From Betaproteobacteria bacterium (GTDB lineage Bacteria > Pseudomonadota > Gammaproteobacteria > Burkholderiales > Burkholderiaceae_F), in contig BOKW01000001.1 of assembly GCA_016861185.1 (NCBI GenBank), positions 652,530-716,529 on the forward strand: a stretch of 64,000 bases of DNA. Reading direction: 5' to 3'. Below the pieces are notes generated by a model. That model saw only the letters and a program-made list of their open reading frames with translations, did not search any database and was not told where the DNA came from. Position 1 is the first letter of the stretch. Each line of letters opens with the position of its first letter. Position numbers and translations under genes: made by a program. Of the stretch, positions 17,527 to 26,835 are shown piece after piece.

Positions 17527-19698
17527 ATGGACTCGCTCGATTCGACCGTCGCCGTCTCGGCGCGCCGCGCGCGCGCCGTCGGTGCCTGCCTGCTGCTGCT
17601 CGCGGCGAGCGCGTTCGGCTCGGCCGCGCACGCGCAGAACGCGGTGCGCGGCAAGATGCTGTACGGCCCGCCGGTGCCGGGCAATTGGCCGATCACCTGC
17701 GGCAGCGGCGGCTGCCACGACGGTTTCCCGGCGACGCGCAAGTCGGGCATCGACAAGGGCGCCAACGCGCCCAACGTGATCCTGAACGCGATCAGCGCCA
17801 ACAAGGGCGCGATGGGGATCCTGCAGGGGTACGTCACTGCGACCGACGCCGCCGACATCGCCGCCTACATCGGCAACCCGGCCGCGGCCAACGGCCCGTC
17901 GATCGCGGTGTCGCCGGCCTCGTTGGCGTTCTCGTATACGGTAGCGGGCGCGAACAGCGCACCGATGTCGTTCACGGTCTCCAACGGCGGTGCGGCGGCG
18001 CTGAACCTGACTTCGCTCACCACGAGCGGCACGAACGCCTCCGAGTTCCGCATCGCCAACACGTCGACCTGCGCGGCGGGCGGCAGCGTCGCCGCGGGCG
18101 GCAACTGCCGCGTCGACGTCGTCTTCACGCCGACTGCGGCCGGCGCGAAGAGTGCGTCGGTGACGATCAACCACAACGCCTCCGGCGGGACGACCAGCGT
18201 TGCGCTGTCGGGTTCGGCCGGCGCGGCCACGCCGACGATCTCGCTGTCGGCTTCGACGCTGTCGTTCGCGACGGTGCCGCTCGGCAGCATCAGCGCGACG
18301 CAGACGGTCACGTTGACGAACACCGGCAGCGCGGCGCTCAACATCGGGGCGCTGACCGCGGGCGGCACGAATCCGGGCGACTTCACGCGCGGCGGCACCT
18401 GCGCCGTCGGCGGCACGGTCGCGGTCGGCGGGACCTGCACGATCACTTACACCTTCGCACCCGCCGCGCTCGGTGCGCGCAGCGCCAACCTCACGATCGC
18501 ATCGAACAACTCGGGCGGCAACGTGACGCTGACCTTGAGCGGCTCCGGCGTCGACAACACGCCGGCGATCGCGTTGTCGCGCGCGTCGATCGCGTTCGGC
18601 AACCAGCAGGTCGGCACGACGAGCGCGGCGCAGGCGCTGACCGTCAGCAACGCGGGCGGCGGCACGCTGTCGATCAGCGGTGTCGCCGCGAGCAACGGCG
18701 CGTTTGCGACCGCCGGCAACTGCGTGGGCGCCAATCTCGCCAACGGCCAGTCGTGCACGGTCAACGTGAGCTTCGCGCCGACGGCGGCGGCTGCCGTCAA
18801 CGCGACGCTCGCGATCACGCACAACGCCGGCGGCAGCCCGTCGAGCGTGGCGTTGAGCGGCACGGGGACCTCCGCACCGGTGCCGGCCGTTGCGTTGTCG
18901 CGCGCGAGCGTGAGCTTCGCCGGCGTCACCGCGGTCGGCCAGCAGTCGATCGCCGAGCGCGTCACGTTGACGAACAACGGACCCGGCAGCGTGACGCTGA
19001 CGAGCGTCAGCGGATCGGCGGAGTTCGACGTCGTCGCGGGCGCGGCCGGCGCCTGCCGCGCGGGTCAGACGCTCGCGCAGGGCGCGAACTGCTCGATCGA
19101 CGTGAGCTTCGCGCCCGCAGCGGCCGGCGCGCGCAGCGGCACGCTGTCGATCGCGAGCAACGGAACGCCGGCGACGCTGACCGCAAGCCTGAGCGGCACC
19201 GGATCGGCGGTCGCCGCGGCGAACGCGGCGCCCAACCCGACCGCGGTCGATTTCGGCCCCGTGCGCGTCGGCACCGCCGCTGCGCCGCGCGCGCTGACGA
19301 TCGCCGACAGCGGCATGACCAATCTGGTCGTCAACGGCATCGTCGTCGACGCGCCGTTCCAACTCGTCGCCGGCGGCACCTGCGGCGCGCCGCCGTTCAC
19401 GCTGACGCCGGGCGCGAACTGCAGTGTGATGGTCGCGTATCAGCCGAATGCCGCGGGAACGCACCAGGGCAGCCTGCAGGTGATGAGCAACGCACCGACA
19501 CCCGCGGTCGTGACGCTGTCCGGACAGGGGCAGGTCGCCGCAGCGGCGGCGCCCGGGCCGACGAACGTCGGCTTCGGCGGTGCAGGCGCGCTCGGCGGCG
19601 CGCTGCTCGCCGCGCTCGGCCTGCTGGCCGCGCTCGGCGCGCGCCGCCCGCCGGCAAACCGAATCTCGACGAACGCAACGGAAAAGGAGTGCTCGTGA
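17527..19698 (+). CDS. cytochrome c-like protein with five ASH (choice-of-anchor D) repeats and C-terminal sorting-type anchor
   Basis: Protein of 723 residues. A signal peptide (about 1-37, ending AHAQ) is followed by a small domain (about 38-118) with C58-GSGG-C63-H64, a CX4CH variant of the haem-binding CXXCH motif. Met96 is a possible axial ligand, followed by the cytochrome-like tail TDAADIAAYIGNP. Five Ig-like ASH/choice-of-anchor D repeats begin near residues 123, 235, 345, 452 and 567, each opening with a variant of P-x-I-x-LS-x-x-S-x-x-F and closing with VALSGSG. The C-terminus (about 685-710) is a Gly/Ala-rich hydrophobic helix followed by ARRPP, like a CTERM-type sorting signal. 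It overlaps the tlpA-like gene by 4 bases. Haem attachment is unproven. Confidence 0.82.
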   Translation: MDSLDSTVAVSARRARAVGACLLLLAASAFGSAAHAQNAVRGKMLYGPPVPGNWPITCGSGGCHDGFPATRKSGIDKGANAPNVILNAISANKGAMGILQGYVTATDAADIAAYIGNPAAANGPSIAVSPASLAFSYTVAGANSAPMSFTVSNGGAAALNLTSLTTSGTNASEFRIANTSTCAAGGSVAAGGNCRVDVVFTPTAAGAKSASVTINHNASGGTTSVALSGSAGAATPTISLSASTLSFATVPLGSISATQTVTLTNTGSAALNIGALTAGGTNPGDFTRGGTCAVGGTVAVGGTCTITYTFAPAALGARSANLTIASNNSGGNVTLTLSGSGVDNTPAIALSRASIAFGNQQVGTTSAAQALTVSNAGGGTLSISGVAASNGAFATAGNCVGANLANGQSCTVNVSFAPTAAAAVNATLAITHNAGGSPSSVALSGTGTSAPVPAVALSRASVSFAGVTAVGQQSIAERVTLTNNGPGSVTLTSVSGSAEFDVVAGAAGACRAGQTLAQGANCSIDVSFAPAAAGARSGTLSIASNGTPATLTASLSGTGSAVAAANAAPNPTAVDFGPVRVGTAAAPRALTIADSGMTNLVVNGIVVDAPFQLVAGGTCGAPPFTLTPGANCSVMVAYQPNAAGTHQGSLQVMSNAPTPAVVTLSGQGQVAAAAAPGPTNVGFGGAGALGGALLAALGLLAALGARRPPANRISTNATEKECS

Positions 19699-20195
19699 AA
19701 CTGCGCAAACTCGGAATCGCCGCCCTGCTCGGGGCCTCGCTTCAATTCGGCGCCGCCTTCGCGTCCGAAGTCGGCCAAGCCGCGCCGGCCTTCGACCTGC
19801 CGGGCGCATCGGGGCAGGTCCGCCTTGCCGACCTGCGCGGCAAGCTCGTCTACGTCGACTTCTGGGCCTCATGGTGCGGCCCGTGCAAGCAGTCGTTCCC
19901 GTGGATGAACGAGATGCAGGCCAAGTACGGCGGCCATGGCCTGCAGGTCGTCGGCATCGCGGTCGACAACAAGCGCGCCGACGCCGAGCAGTTCCTCAAG
20001 GAAACGCCGGCCAGATTCACCGTCGCGTTCGACACCCAGGGCGAGTCGCCGAAGAGCTACCGCATCAAGGGCATGCCCAGCTCGTACTTGATCGCGCCCG
20101 ACGGCCGCGTGCTGTACGCTCACGCCGGCTTCCGCGAGCAGGACAAGAAGGAGCTCGAGGAGCGCATCCGGCAGGCGCTGCCGAAGAAGCCGTAA
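19695..20195 (+). CDS. TlpA-family periplasmic thioredoxin
   Basis: The start is GTG 19695, overlapping the preceding stop (GTGA), with AAAAGGAG 5 bases upstream. Product of 166 residues: signal peptide (about 1-24, ending AFASE), then a TlpA/ResA fold with WASWCGPCKQSFPWM (C61, C64) and the cis-Pro loop KGMPSSYLIAPDG. Such proteins reduce apocytochrome or other cysteine thiols in the periplasm and are themselves reduced by DsbD/CcdA. Its clients may be the neighbouring Cys-containing proteins: the CX4CH protein upstream or the CGC-ended lipoprotein downstream. Confidence 0.92.
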   Translation: MKLRKLGIAALLGASLQFGAAFASEVGQAAPAFDLPGASGQVRLADLRGKLVYVDFWASWCGPCKQSFPWMNEMQAKYGGHGLQVVGIAVDNKRADAEQFLKETPARFTVAFDTQGESPKSYRIKGMPSSYLIAPDGRVLYAHAGFREQDKKELEERIRQALPKKP

Positions 20196-20212
20196 GCGGG
20201 GGGATAACGAGG

Positions 20213-20437
20213 ATGCGAGGTCTCCGTATCGCGTGCATCGTGGTGGTGGCTGCGGCGAGCGCCGGCTGCGCGGGTCTGCAACCGGTGCAACCCTGGGAGA
20301 AGGGGTACCTCGCGAAGCCCGAGATGACCTTCGAGGCCGATCCGCTGCAGGCGCGCTTCGAACAGCACATCTACTTCAGCAAGGAAAACGCGTCGGGCGG
20401 CTACGGCGTCGGCGGCGGCGGCTGCGGCTGCAATTGA
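20213..20437 (+). CDS. DUF4266 small lipoprotein
   Basis: Protein of 74 residues. The lipoprotein signal MRGLRIACIVVVAAASAGC places the lipid-bearing Cys at 19. The conserved core is QPWEKGYLAKPEMTF, then FEQHIYFSKE, and the protein ends in a Gly-rich tail with C71-G-C73-N. This is the layout of DUF4266 proteins, which are found next to DUF3570 and thioredoxin genes as here. The terminal CGC could bind a metal or be a thiol client of the TlpA protein. The function is unknown. Confidence 0.88.
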   Translation: MRGLRIACIVVVAAASAGCAGLQPVQPWEKGYLAKPEMTFEADPLQARFEQHIYFSKENASGGYGVGGGGCGCN

Positions 20438-20462
20438 GCGGGCGAGAAGGAAAACGAGAGCG

Positions 20463-21629
20463 GTGATCATCGAAAAGAACGCCGCCGCCCAGGCGGCGAC
20501 GCGCGAGCCGGCGCGCGAGACGGAGTCCGGCATCGCCATCCTCGCCGCGGCGATGGCGCTTCCGGGCGTAGCCTTCGCGGAAACAGCGCCCGAGCAGGGC
20601 CTGATCGGGCTCAAGTACCTCTACTACAAGGACTATCAGCCGGGGCTCGATCGCATCGAGGTCAGCAGCCCGTCGCTGTACGTGCTAACCCCGCTCGGCC
20701 GGCAATGGTCGCTCGAGGGCTCGATCGTGCGCGACGCGGTCTCCGGCCCTTCGCCGCGCTATCACTCCGCGATCTCGAGCGCATCGCGCATGGAAGACGA
20801 GCGCCACGCAGGCGACCTCAGACTGACGCGCTACTTCCGCCGCGCTGCCGTCGGCTTCGGGCTGGCGTATTCGACCGAAGACGACTACGAGTCGCGCGCG
20901 CTGAGCTTCGACGTGCGCATGTCGAGCGACGACAACAACACGGCGATCGTCTTCGGCGCCGGCTACAGCGACGACACGATCAAGCCGAACGACACCGGCG
21001 GCGGCAGCGTCACCAGCGACGAGAAGAAGAAGGTCAACGACTTCATCGTCGGTCTCACGCAGGTCGTCACGCCGCGCGACATCGTGCAGGCGAACCTGAC
21101 CTACTCGCGCGGGCGCGGCTTCTTCAGCGATCCGTACAAGTTTCTCGACAACCGCCCGCGCGAGCGCAACCAGACCGCGCTGCTCGGGCGCTGGAACCAT
21201 TACTTCGCCGCACCCGGCGCCACGCTGCGTTCGAGCTACCGCTACTACTCGGACACGTTCGAGGTCAAGGCGCACACCTTCGGCTTCGAATGGGTGCAGC
21301 CCGTGCGCGCGCTGACCGTGACGCCGAGCCTGCGCTACCACACGCAAAGCTCGGCCAACTTCTACGTCGATCCGATCCCCGGCAGCGCGTTCCCGCCGGT
21401 CGTTTCGCTGCGGCCGCCGTACTACTCGGCGGACCATCGCCTGTCGGCCTTCGGCGCCGTCACCGCGGGCATCAAGCTCGCCTGGGCGATCGGCAAGGAC
21501 TGGGCGATCGACGCCAAGTTCGACTACTACGAGCAACGCGGCGACTGGCGGCTCGGCGGCACCGGCAGCCCCGGCCTCGATCCGTTCAAGGCGCAGTTCT
21601 ATCAGGTCGGCATCTACCGGCGCTTCTGA
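20463..21629 (+). CDS. DUF3570 outer-membrane beta-barrel protein
   Basis: Protein of 388 residues from GTG 20463, preceded by a purine-rich AAGGAAAACGAGAG leader. A signal sequence ends near GVAFAETAP (about residue 41). The mature part alternates polar and aromatic residues in many strands (GLIGLKYLYYKDYQ, RSSYRYYSDTFEVKAHTFGF) and ends in a terminal aromatic, YQVGIYRRF, the usual beta-barrel targeting signature. It matches the DUF3570 family by context and architecture. It probably partners the DUF4266 lipoprotein at the outer membrane. Such clusters often also carry an ApbE-type gene; none is seen here. Confidence 0.88.
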   Translation: MIIEKNAAAQAATREPARETESGIAILAAAMALPGVAFAETAPEQGLIGLKYLYYKDYQPGLDRIEVSSPSLYVLTPLGRQWSLEGSIVRDAVSGPSPRYHSAISSASRMEDERHAGDLRLTRYFRRAAVGFGLAYSTEDDYESRALSFDVRMSSDDNNTAIVFGAGYSDDTIKPNDTGGGSVTSDEKKKVNDFIVGLTQVVTPRDIVQANLTYSRGRGFFSDPYKFLDNRPRERNQTALLGRWNHYFAAPGATLRSSYRYYSDTFEVKAHTFGFEWVQPVRALTVTPSLRYHTQSSANFYVDPIPGSAFPPVVSLRPPYYSADHRLSAFGAVTAGIKLAWAIGKDWAIDAKFDYYEQRGDWRLGGTGSPGLDPFKAQFYQVGIYRRF

Positions 21630-21734
21630 GCGTTGGGAGGCAACGACACGCCTTCGCGCGCCTGCTGCATCGCCTCGCGCAGCACCGCCAGGTGGTGTGG
21701 TTGGCGAGCAGCCGCTCGGGCGCGCGGCCGCGGC

Positions 21735-22345
21735 GGAAGCGCTGCGATCGAGAAGCGCTCGGTGAACACGCGCCCCTGGATCTCCAGCCCCGGCTTGCGC
21801 CGCACCGGCCCGAGTGCGCCGTCGACGGCGATCGGCCAATCGGCCGCCAGTTGATAGTTGCCTTCGCGCGTCTCCGCGGTCAGCGCGACGGCATCGTCGC
21901 GCGGCCGCACGGGGATGACCTTGTTGCGCCAGCGCAGGTCGATCGCGGGAAGTTCCTGCGTGCGCTCGACGAGATACTGCTCGAGGCGGCACTGCTGCAG
22001 GTTGATCATGCCCGGCCGCTTGCGACCTGCCTCCGGCAGCAGCTCGAAGCGGAAGACCTCCTTGGTCCGGAAGAACTAGCGGCCGACGTTCCACGACACG
22101 CCTTTCGCCACGCAGCGGTCGCCGACGCCGAGGCGGTCGAGGATCTCGAGCGCGCGTTTGGCGTAGCACACGCCGCGCGAGCCGATCGACACCGTGTCGT
22201 CGTCGCCGAGCAGCCCCACCGGCACGCCGCGCTGCGCGAGATCGATCGCCGCGCACAGGCCGACGGGGCCCGCGCCGATCACGATGACCGGATGCCGTAC
22301 CGCCGCCTGCGCGCCGCAGCCTCGGGCCGCGGACCGCAACGCGAA
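21735..22345 (-). pseudogene. remnant of an FAD-dependent aromatic-ring monooxygenase
   Basis: Read on the minus strand, one frame encodes HPVIVIGAGPVGLCAAIDLA (Rossmann FAD-binding), then IGSRGVCYAKRALEILDRLG and GVSWNVGR. An in-frame TAG (22076-22078) interrupts it. The same frame resumes with EVFRFELLPEAGRKRPGMIN, QQCRLEQYLVERTQELPAID and GLEIQGRVFTERFSIA. These match the first half of MhpA/PheA-type FAD hydroxylases (usually over 500 residues). The homology stops near 21735, and an in-frame stop (TGA) also lies just before 22345. It is therefore truncated at the 3' end and stop-interrupted. The original substrate cannot be told. Confidence 0.75.
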
Positions 22346-22561
22346 TGCCTTGCGTCAAGCGCTCCTCGGGATCACGGGGAGGGGAACGCGCATGGAATCG
22401 AAGGACCACGCACGTGAGAGCTAGCCTGCGCGAGCAGGCGACGAAGCTCGCGAAGCGGCGCCCGTCTTTCGGCTGGCGCTGGCGGCGTAATGCCCGACGC
22501 GCCGATCCGAGCGCGGCGATCAGCGGCGCGCTACGAGGAGCGGCGAATCAATTGCGGGAGT
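22346..22561. other. gap between pseudogene and tRNA-Phe, no gene seen
   Basis: Open frames crossing this stretch run straight through the tRNA gene and its repeats on the wrong strand and have no start signals. I see no coding or RNA feature. Confidence 0.5.
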
Positions 22562-22591
22562 TGGTGGCCAAGGGCGGACACGCCCTTGGCC
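22562..22591. repeat. copy of the tRNA-Phe 3' terminus with a perfect 11-bp hairpin
   Basis: The 17-mer TGGTGGCCAAGGGCGGA at 22562-22578 repeats exactly at 22624-22640, where it is the 3' end (CCA and acceptor/T-stem) of tRNA-Phe. In the outer copy, GGCCAAGGGCG pairs with CGCCCTTGGCC around a GACA loop (22566-22591). It sits just downstream of the tRNA in the direction of transcription, so it may act as a processing or termination hairpin, or be the scar of an integration event. No T-run follows it. Confidence 0.6.
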
Positions 22592-22623
22592 GATTCTGCT
22601 GCCCGCCCGGCGTGCAGCAAATC

Positions 22624-22997
<374 letters not shown>

Positions 22998-22999
22998 TT

Positions 23000-23304
23000 C
23001 GTCAAACCAGCCGCTTACAGGTGCTGACCTGCACTTAACCGCTGCACATGACATCCCATGTGCGCACGCGCAGTCCTTGGGACCCTCGCGCGAGGGCGCG
23101 ATCTTACCCGAAACGGTTTGGTCGCTCGGCGCTGCGGCCGGCGACGATCCTTCGCGCGGCTGTCGCGTCAGTACGGCGCAGCACGTCCCTGTCGACAAGC
23201 GGTCTGGGTGCGCGCCGGACTGTATATTTCGCCAGTATGCCGTCCCGAGTGCCCAAGCCGCGCCCGCCGGACAGCGAGCGCAATCGCTGCCGCCGGAGCC
23301 CTCG
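23000..23304. other. intergenic region upstream of tRNA-Phe and the helicase gene
   Basis: This should hold the tRNA-Phe promoter (minus) and that of the helicase gene (plus). I see no strong TTGACA/TATAAT pair for either. Visible structure: GCACATG/CATGTGC dyad at 23044-23063, a CCCTCGCGCGAGGG palindrome near 23088, and a TATATT at 23223-23228 that could serve as the helicase -10 box. No gene is apparent. Confidence 0.4.
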
Positions 23305-25392
23305 ATGAACGCGCGCGCCGAATCGTTCGACGCCGCGCGCGAGCGCTGGCTGTCGACGCTGAACCCGCAGCAACGCGCCGCGGCCGAGTTCGGCGCGGAC
23401 GCCGCCGCGGCCGGGCCGCTGCTCGTCATTGCCGGCGCAGGCTCGGGCAAGACCAACACGCTCGCGCATCGCGTGGCTTGTCTGATCGAGCGCGGCGCCG
23501 ATCCGCGCGCGATTCTGCTGCTGACGTTCTCGCGCCGCGCGGCTGTCGAGATGACGCGCCGGGTCGACCGCATCGTCGCCGCGACGGCGCGGGCGCGCGG
23601 CCGCTCGGCGGCGGTCGAGATTCCCTGGGCCGGCACGTTCCACGCGATCGGCGCGCGGCTGCTGCGCGAGTACGCCGGGCGCATCGGCCTCGCTCCCGCG
23701 TTCACGATCCACGACCGCGAAGACTCCGCCGACCTGATCAATCTGGTGCGGCACGAGCTGGGGTTGTCGAAGACCGAAAAGCGCTTCCCGCTGAAAGGCA
23801 CGTGCCTGGCGATCTATTCGCGCGCGGTCAACACCGAGCAGCCGCTCGGCGAAGTGCTCGCGCAGTGGTTTCCGTGGTGCGCCGAGTGGGAGGCGCAACT
23901 GCGCGGGCTTTTTGCCGCATACGTCGACGCCAAGCAGCGCCAGGGCGTGCTCGATTACGACGACCTGTTGCTGTACTGGTCGGCGACGATGGCCGAACCG
24001 GCGCTCGCGGACGAGATCCGCGCGCGCTTTTCGCACGTGCTGGTCGACGAGTACCAGGACACCAACCGGCTGCAGGCGGCGATCCTGCGCGCGCTGAAAC
24101 CCAACGGCGACGGGCTCACGGTCGTCGGCGACGATGCGCAGTCGATCTACTCGTTCCGCGGCGCGACCGTGCGCAACATCTTCGACTTTCCGCGCGCGTT
24201 CGACCGGCCGGCGACGGTGATCACGCTGGAGCGCAACTACCGCTCCACACAGCCGATCCTCGCCGCGTCCAACGCGGTGATCGCGCTGGCGCGCGAGCGC
24301 TACACGAAGAATTTGCACTCGGAGCGGCCGTCGTCGCTGCGACCGCGGCTCGTGTCGGTGGCCGACGAAGCGGCGCAGGCGCGCTACGTCGCCGAGCAGG
24401 TGCTGGAAGGCCGCGAGCGCGGGTTCGCGCTGCGCGCGCAGGCGGTGCTGTTCCGCGCCTCACAGCACAGCATGCAACTCGAGCTTGAGCTCGGCCGCCG
24501 CAACATCCCGTTCGTGAAGTTCGGCGGGCTGAAGTTCCTCGAAGCGGCGCACGTCAAGGATCTGCTCGCCTGCCTGCGCTGGGCCGCGAACCCGCGCGAC
24601 CGCGTCAGCGGCTTCCGCGTGCTGCTGATGCTGCCGGGCGTCGGGCCCAAAACGGCGGCGCGCGCACTCGATCGGCTGACCGAAGCATCGGACCCGGTCG
24701 CCGCGCTCGACGGTTTCGAGGCGCCTGCCGCGACGCGCGACGACTGGTGCGCGCTCGCCGGTCTGGCGCGCGCCTTGCGCGATCGAACCGCCGCCTGGCC
24801 CGCCGAACTCGCGCTCGTGCGGCGCTGGTACGAGCCGCAGCTTCAGCGGCTGTACGAGGACGCGGAGGTCCGTGCAGCCGATCTCGCCGCGCTGGAACAC
24901 ATCGCGGGCACGTATCCGTCGCGCGAGCGCTTTCTGACGGAGCTGACGCTCGATCCGCCGGACGCGACGAGCGGCGAAGCCGGCGCGCCGCTGCGCGACG
25001 AGGACTATCTGACGCTGTCGACGATCCACTCCGCCAAAGGGCAGGAGTGGGGCGCCGTCTACGTGCTCAACGCGGTCGACGGCTGCATTCCGTCGGATCT
25101 CGCGACCGGAACGCCCGCGGAGATCGAGGAGGAACGCAGGCTGCTGTACGTGGCGATGACGCGCGCAAAGGATGCGCTGCACGTGATCGTGCCGCAGCGC
25201 TTCTACGTGACCCAGCAGTCCGCCGGCGGCGACCGCCACGTCTACGCGACGCGCACGCGCTTCATCCCGAACGAGCTGACGACCCTGTTCGAGCCGGTCG
25301 CGTGGCCGGCGGCCGAGCAATGCGCGGCGCGCGCGCCGACCGCGGCCGTGCCGATCGACCTCGCCGCGAAGCTGCGGGGCATGTGGCGCTGA
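23305..25392 (+). CDS. UvrD/Rep-type SF1 ATP-dependent DNA helicase
   Basis: Start ATG 23305, preceded by CCGGAG; the frame open further upstream is non-coding. Product of 695 residues with the SF1A helicase motifs in order: Walker A GAGSGKT (44-50), Walker B with VLVDEYQDTNRL (about 250), motif III GDDAQSIYSFRGA, motif IV ERNYRSTQPIL, then the C-terminal STIHSAKGQEWGAVYVLN and motif VI LYVAMTRAKDALHV. It should translocate 3'-5' on single-stranded DNA in repair or replication restart. Length and motif spacing are UvrD-like, but I do not assign it to uvrD, rep or pcrA. It converges on the response regulator gene with a 4-base gap. Confidence 0.93.
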   Translation: MNARAESFDAARERWLSTLNPQQRAAAEFGADAAAAGPLLVIAGAGSGKTNTLAHRVACLIERGADPRAILLLTFSRRAAVEMTRRVDRIVAATARARGRSAAVEIPWAGTFHAIGARLLREYAGRIGLAPAFTIHDREDSADLINLVRHELGLSKTEKRFPLKGTCLAIYSRAVNTEQPLGEVLAQWFPWCAEWEAQLRGLFAAYVDAKQRQGVLDYDDLLLYWSATMAEPALADEIRARFSHVLVDEYQDTNRLQAAILRALKPNGDGLTVVGDDAQSIYSFRGATVRNIFDFPRAFDRPATVITLERNYRSTQPILAASNAVIALARERYTKNLHSERPSSLRPRLVSVADEAAQARYVAEQVLEGRERGFALRAQAVLFRASQHSMQLELELGRRNIPFVKFGGLKFLEAAHVKDLLACLRWAANPRDRVSGFRVLLMLPGVGPKTAARALDRLTEASDPVAALDGFEAPAATRDDWCALAGLARALRDRTAAWPAELALVRRWYEPQLQRLYEDAEVRAADLAALEHIAGTYPSRERFLTELTLDPPDATSGEAGAPLRDEDYLTLSTIHSAKGQEWGAVYVLNAVDGCIPSDLATGTPAEIEEERRLLYVAMTRAKDALHVIVPQRFYVTQQSAGGDRHVYATRTRFIPNELTTLFEPVAWPAAEQCAARAPTAAVPIDLAAKLRGMWR

Positions 25393-25396
25393 GCGC

Positions 25397-26068
25397 CTAG
25401 GCGTGCGCGCGCGGATTCGCCGGAAAGTATTCGAGCGCGAGCCGCGCCAGGTCCACCGTGGTCTTGGCGCCGAGCTTGGCGCGGATCGCGGCGCGATAGC
25501 CTTCGACGCTCTTGACCGAGCGGTTGATGCGCGCGGCGATCTGCGTCGACGTGATGCCCTGCGCGATCATCTGCAGCACCTCGAACTCGCGCTGCGTCAG
25601 CCGCGACAGCATCTCGGTACGACCGGCGCTGGCGCCGCCGACGTAGGTCTGGAACATCCGCTCCTCGACGTCGCGGCTCAGGTAGAGGCCGCCGGCGAGC
25701 AGTTTGCGCGCGGCGTCGATCAGTTTCTCGGTGGCTTCGTGCTTCATCACGTAGCCGCGCGCGCCGGCGGCGAGCGCGCGGTCGGCGTACACGGACTCCT
25801 CGTGCATCGACAACACGAGCACCGGCAGCGCGGCGTTGCCGCTGCGCATGCGGCGGATCAGGTCGAGCCCGGACAGCCCGGGCAACGAGATGTCGACGAT
25901 CGCGAGGTCGACCGACTGCTCGCGCAGCACTTCGAGCGCGGCGTCGGCGTTGTCGGCTTCGAGGCGGCATTCGAAGTCGGGTTGGTTGTTCAGAAGCTGG
26001 ACGATCCCGTGGCGGACGATCGGGTGATCGTCGACGACGAGGATGCGGTGCTTGCCGTTGGCGTTCAT
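25397..26068 (-). CDS. NarL/FixJ-family response regulator
   Basis: Protein of 223 residues from the ATG overlapping the kinase stop (ATGA), with AAAGGACT upstream. The receiver domain (about 7-120) has the acidic pair in ILVVDDHPIVRHG and phospho-Asp59 in LAIVDISLPGLSG. The C-terminal LuxR-type HTH (about 155-215) has LTQREFEVLQMIAQGITSTQ and KSVEGYRAAIRAKLG. It is a DNA-binding output of the overlapping cassette at 25397-30673. A plausible target is the palindromic site in the divergent region near 30815. Confidence 0.95.
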   Translation of the reverse strand: MNANGKHRILVVDDHPIVRHGIVQLLNNQPDFECRLEADNADAALEVLREQSVDLAIVDISLPGLSGLDLIRRMRSGNAALPVLVLSMHEESVYADRALAAGARGYVMKHEATEKLIDAARKLLAGGLYLSRDVEERMFQTYVGGASAGRTEMLSRLTQREFEVLQMIAQGITSTQIAARINRSVKSVEGYRAAIRAKLGAKTTVDLARLALEYFPANPRAHA

Positions 26069-26835
26069 GGCAGAAGTCCTTTGTGGCTTGGATGGGAAGA
26101 CGGAGAGGCGCCGGGCAGCAGCAGCACGACTTCGGTGCCGCCGGCCGGCAGGGGTTCGATCGAAAGCTCGGCGCCGAGCACCTCGGCGCGAAGCTGCATG
26201 CCGGCCAGCCCGGTGCCGCGCTCGCGCGCGACCGTCGCCGGATCGAAGGCGACGCCGTCGTTGTGCACGCTGACGAGGAAGTTCTCGCCCGCGCTTTCCA
26301 GACGCACGGTGACGCGGCGCGCGCGCCCGTGCCGCACCGCGTTCGCCGCCGCTTCCTGCACGATGCGGTAGACCATGCGCAGCGCGGCGGGCGATTCGAG
26401 TCGCGGCTCGCCGCTCGCGTGCAGCGCGAAGCTGATGCCGTGCAGCGCCTCGAAGTCTTCGCCGAGCCCCTGCAGCGCACGCACGAGCGAACCGTGCTCG
26501 AGATCGATCGGCGCCAGCCCGCGCGCCAGCGCCCGCGCCTTGCGCGTCGCTTCGTTCAGCAGGCGAACGATCCACGCGGCGTCGGGCGCGCGTTGATGGC
26601 CGCTTTGCGCCAGCCCGTTGGCCAGCGTCCCGGCGAGGAAGGCGAGTCCGCTCAGGTGCTGGCCGAGCCCTTCGTGCAGTTCCAGGCTCAGCCGCCGCGT
26701 TTCGGATTCGGCGAGCTTCAGCAGCCGGTGCTCCAGCAGGCGATGCCGCTGGATCTCCTCCTGCAGCCGCAGGTTCAGCTCGACCAGTCTGCGGCCGGCG
26801 GCGTCTTCGTCGTCCACCAGGTCGCGCACGTTCAT
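26065..26835 (-). CDS. NarX/DegS-type sensor histidine kinase (HisKA_3)
   Basis: Protein of 256 residues starting at MNVRDLVDDEDAAG; it overlaps genes on both sides by 4 bases. No TM segment or input domain is visible, so it is cytoplasmic and probably senses through a partner. A coiled coil (about 15-48) leads to the HisKA_3 box RRLSLELHEGLGQHLSGLAF with phospho-His54. The HATPase domain has VQEAAANAVRHGRARRVTVR and RGTGLAGMQLRAEVLGAEL. It is the cognate kinase of the downstream NarL-type regulator. Confidence 0.93.
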   Translation of the reverse strand: MNVRDLVDDEDAAGRRLVELNLRLQEEIQRHRLLEHRLLKLAESETRRLSLELHEGLGQHLSGLAFLAGTLANGLAQSGHQRAPDAAWIVRLLNEATRKARALARGLAPIDLEHGSLVRALQGLGEDFEALHGISFALHASGEPRLESPAALRMVYRIVQEAAANAVRHGRARRVTVRLESAGENFLVSVHNDGVAFDPATVARERGTGLAGMQLRAEVLGAELSIEPLPAGGTEVVLLLPGASPSSHPSHKGLLP

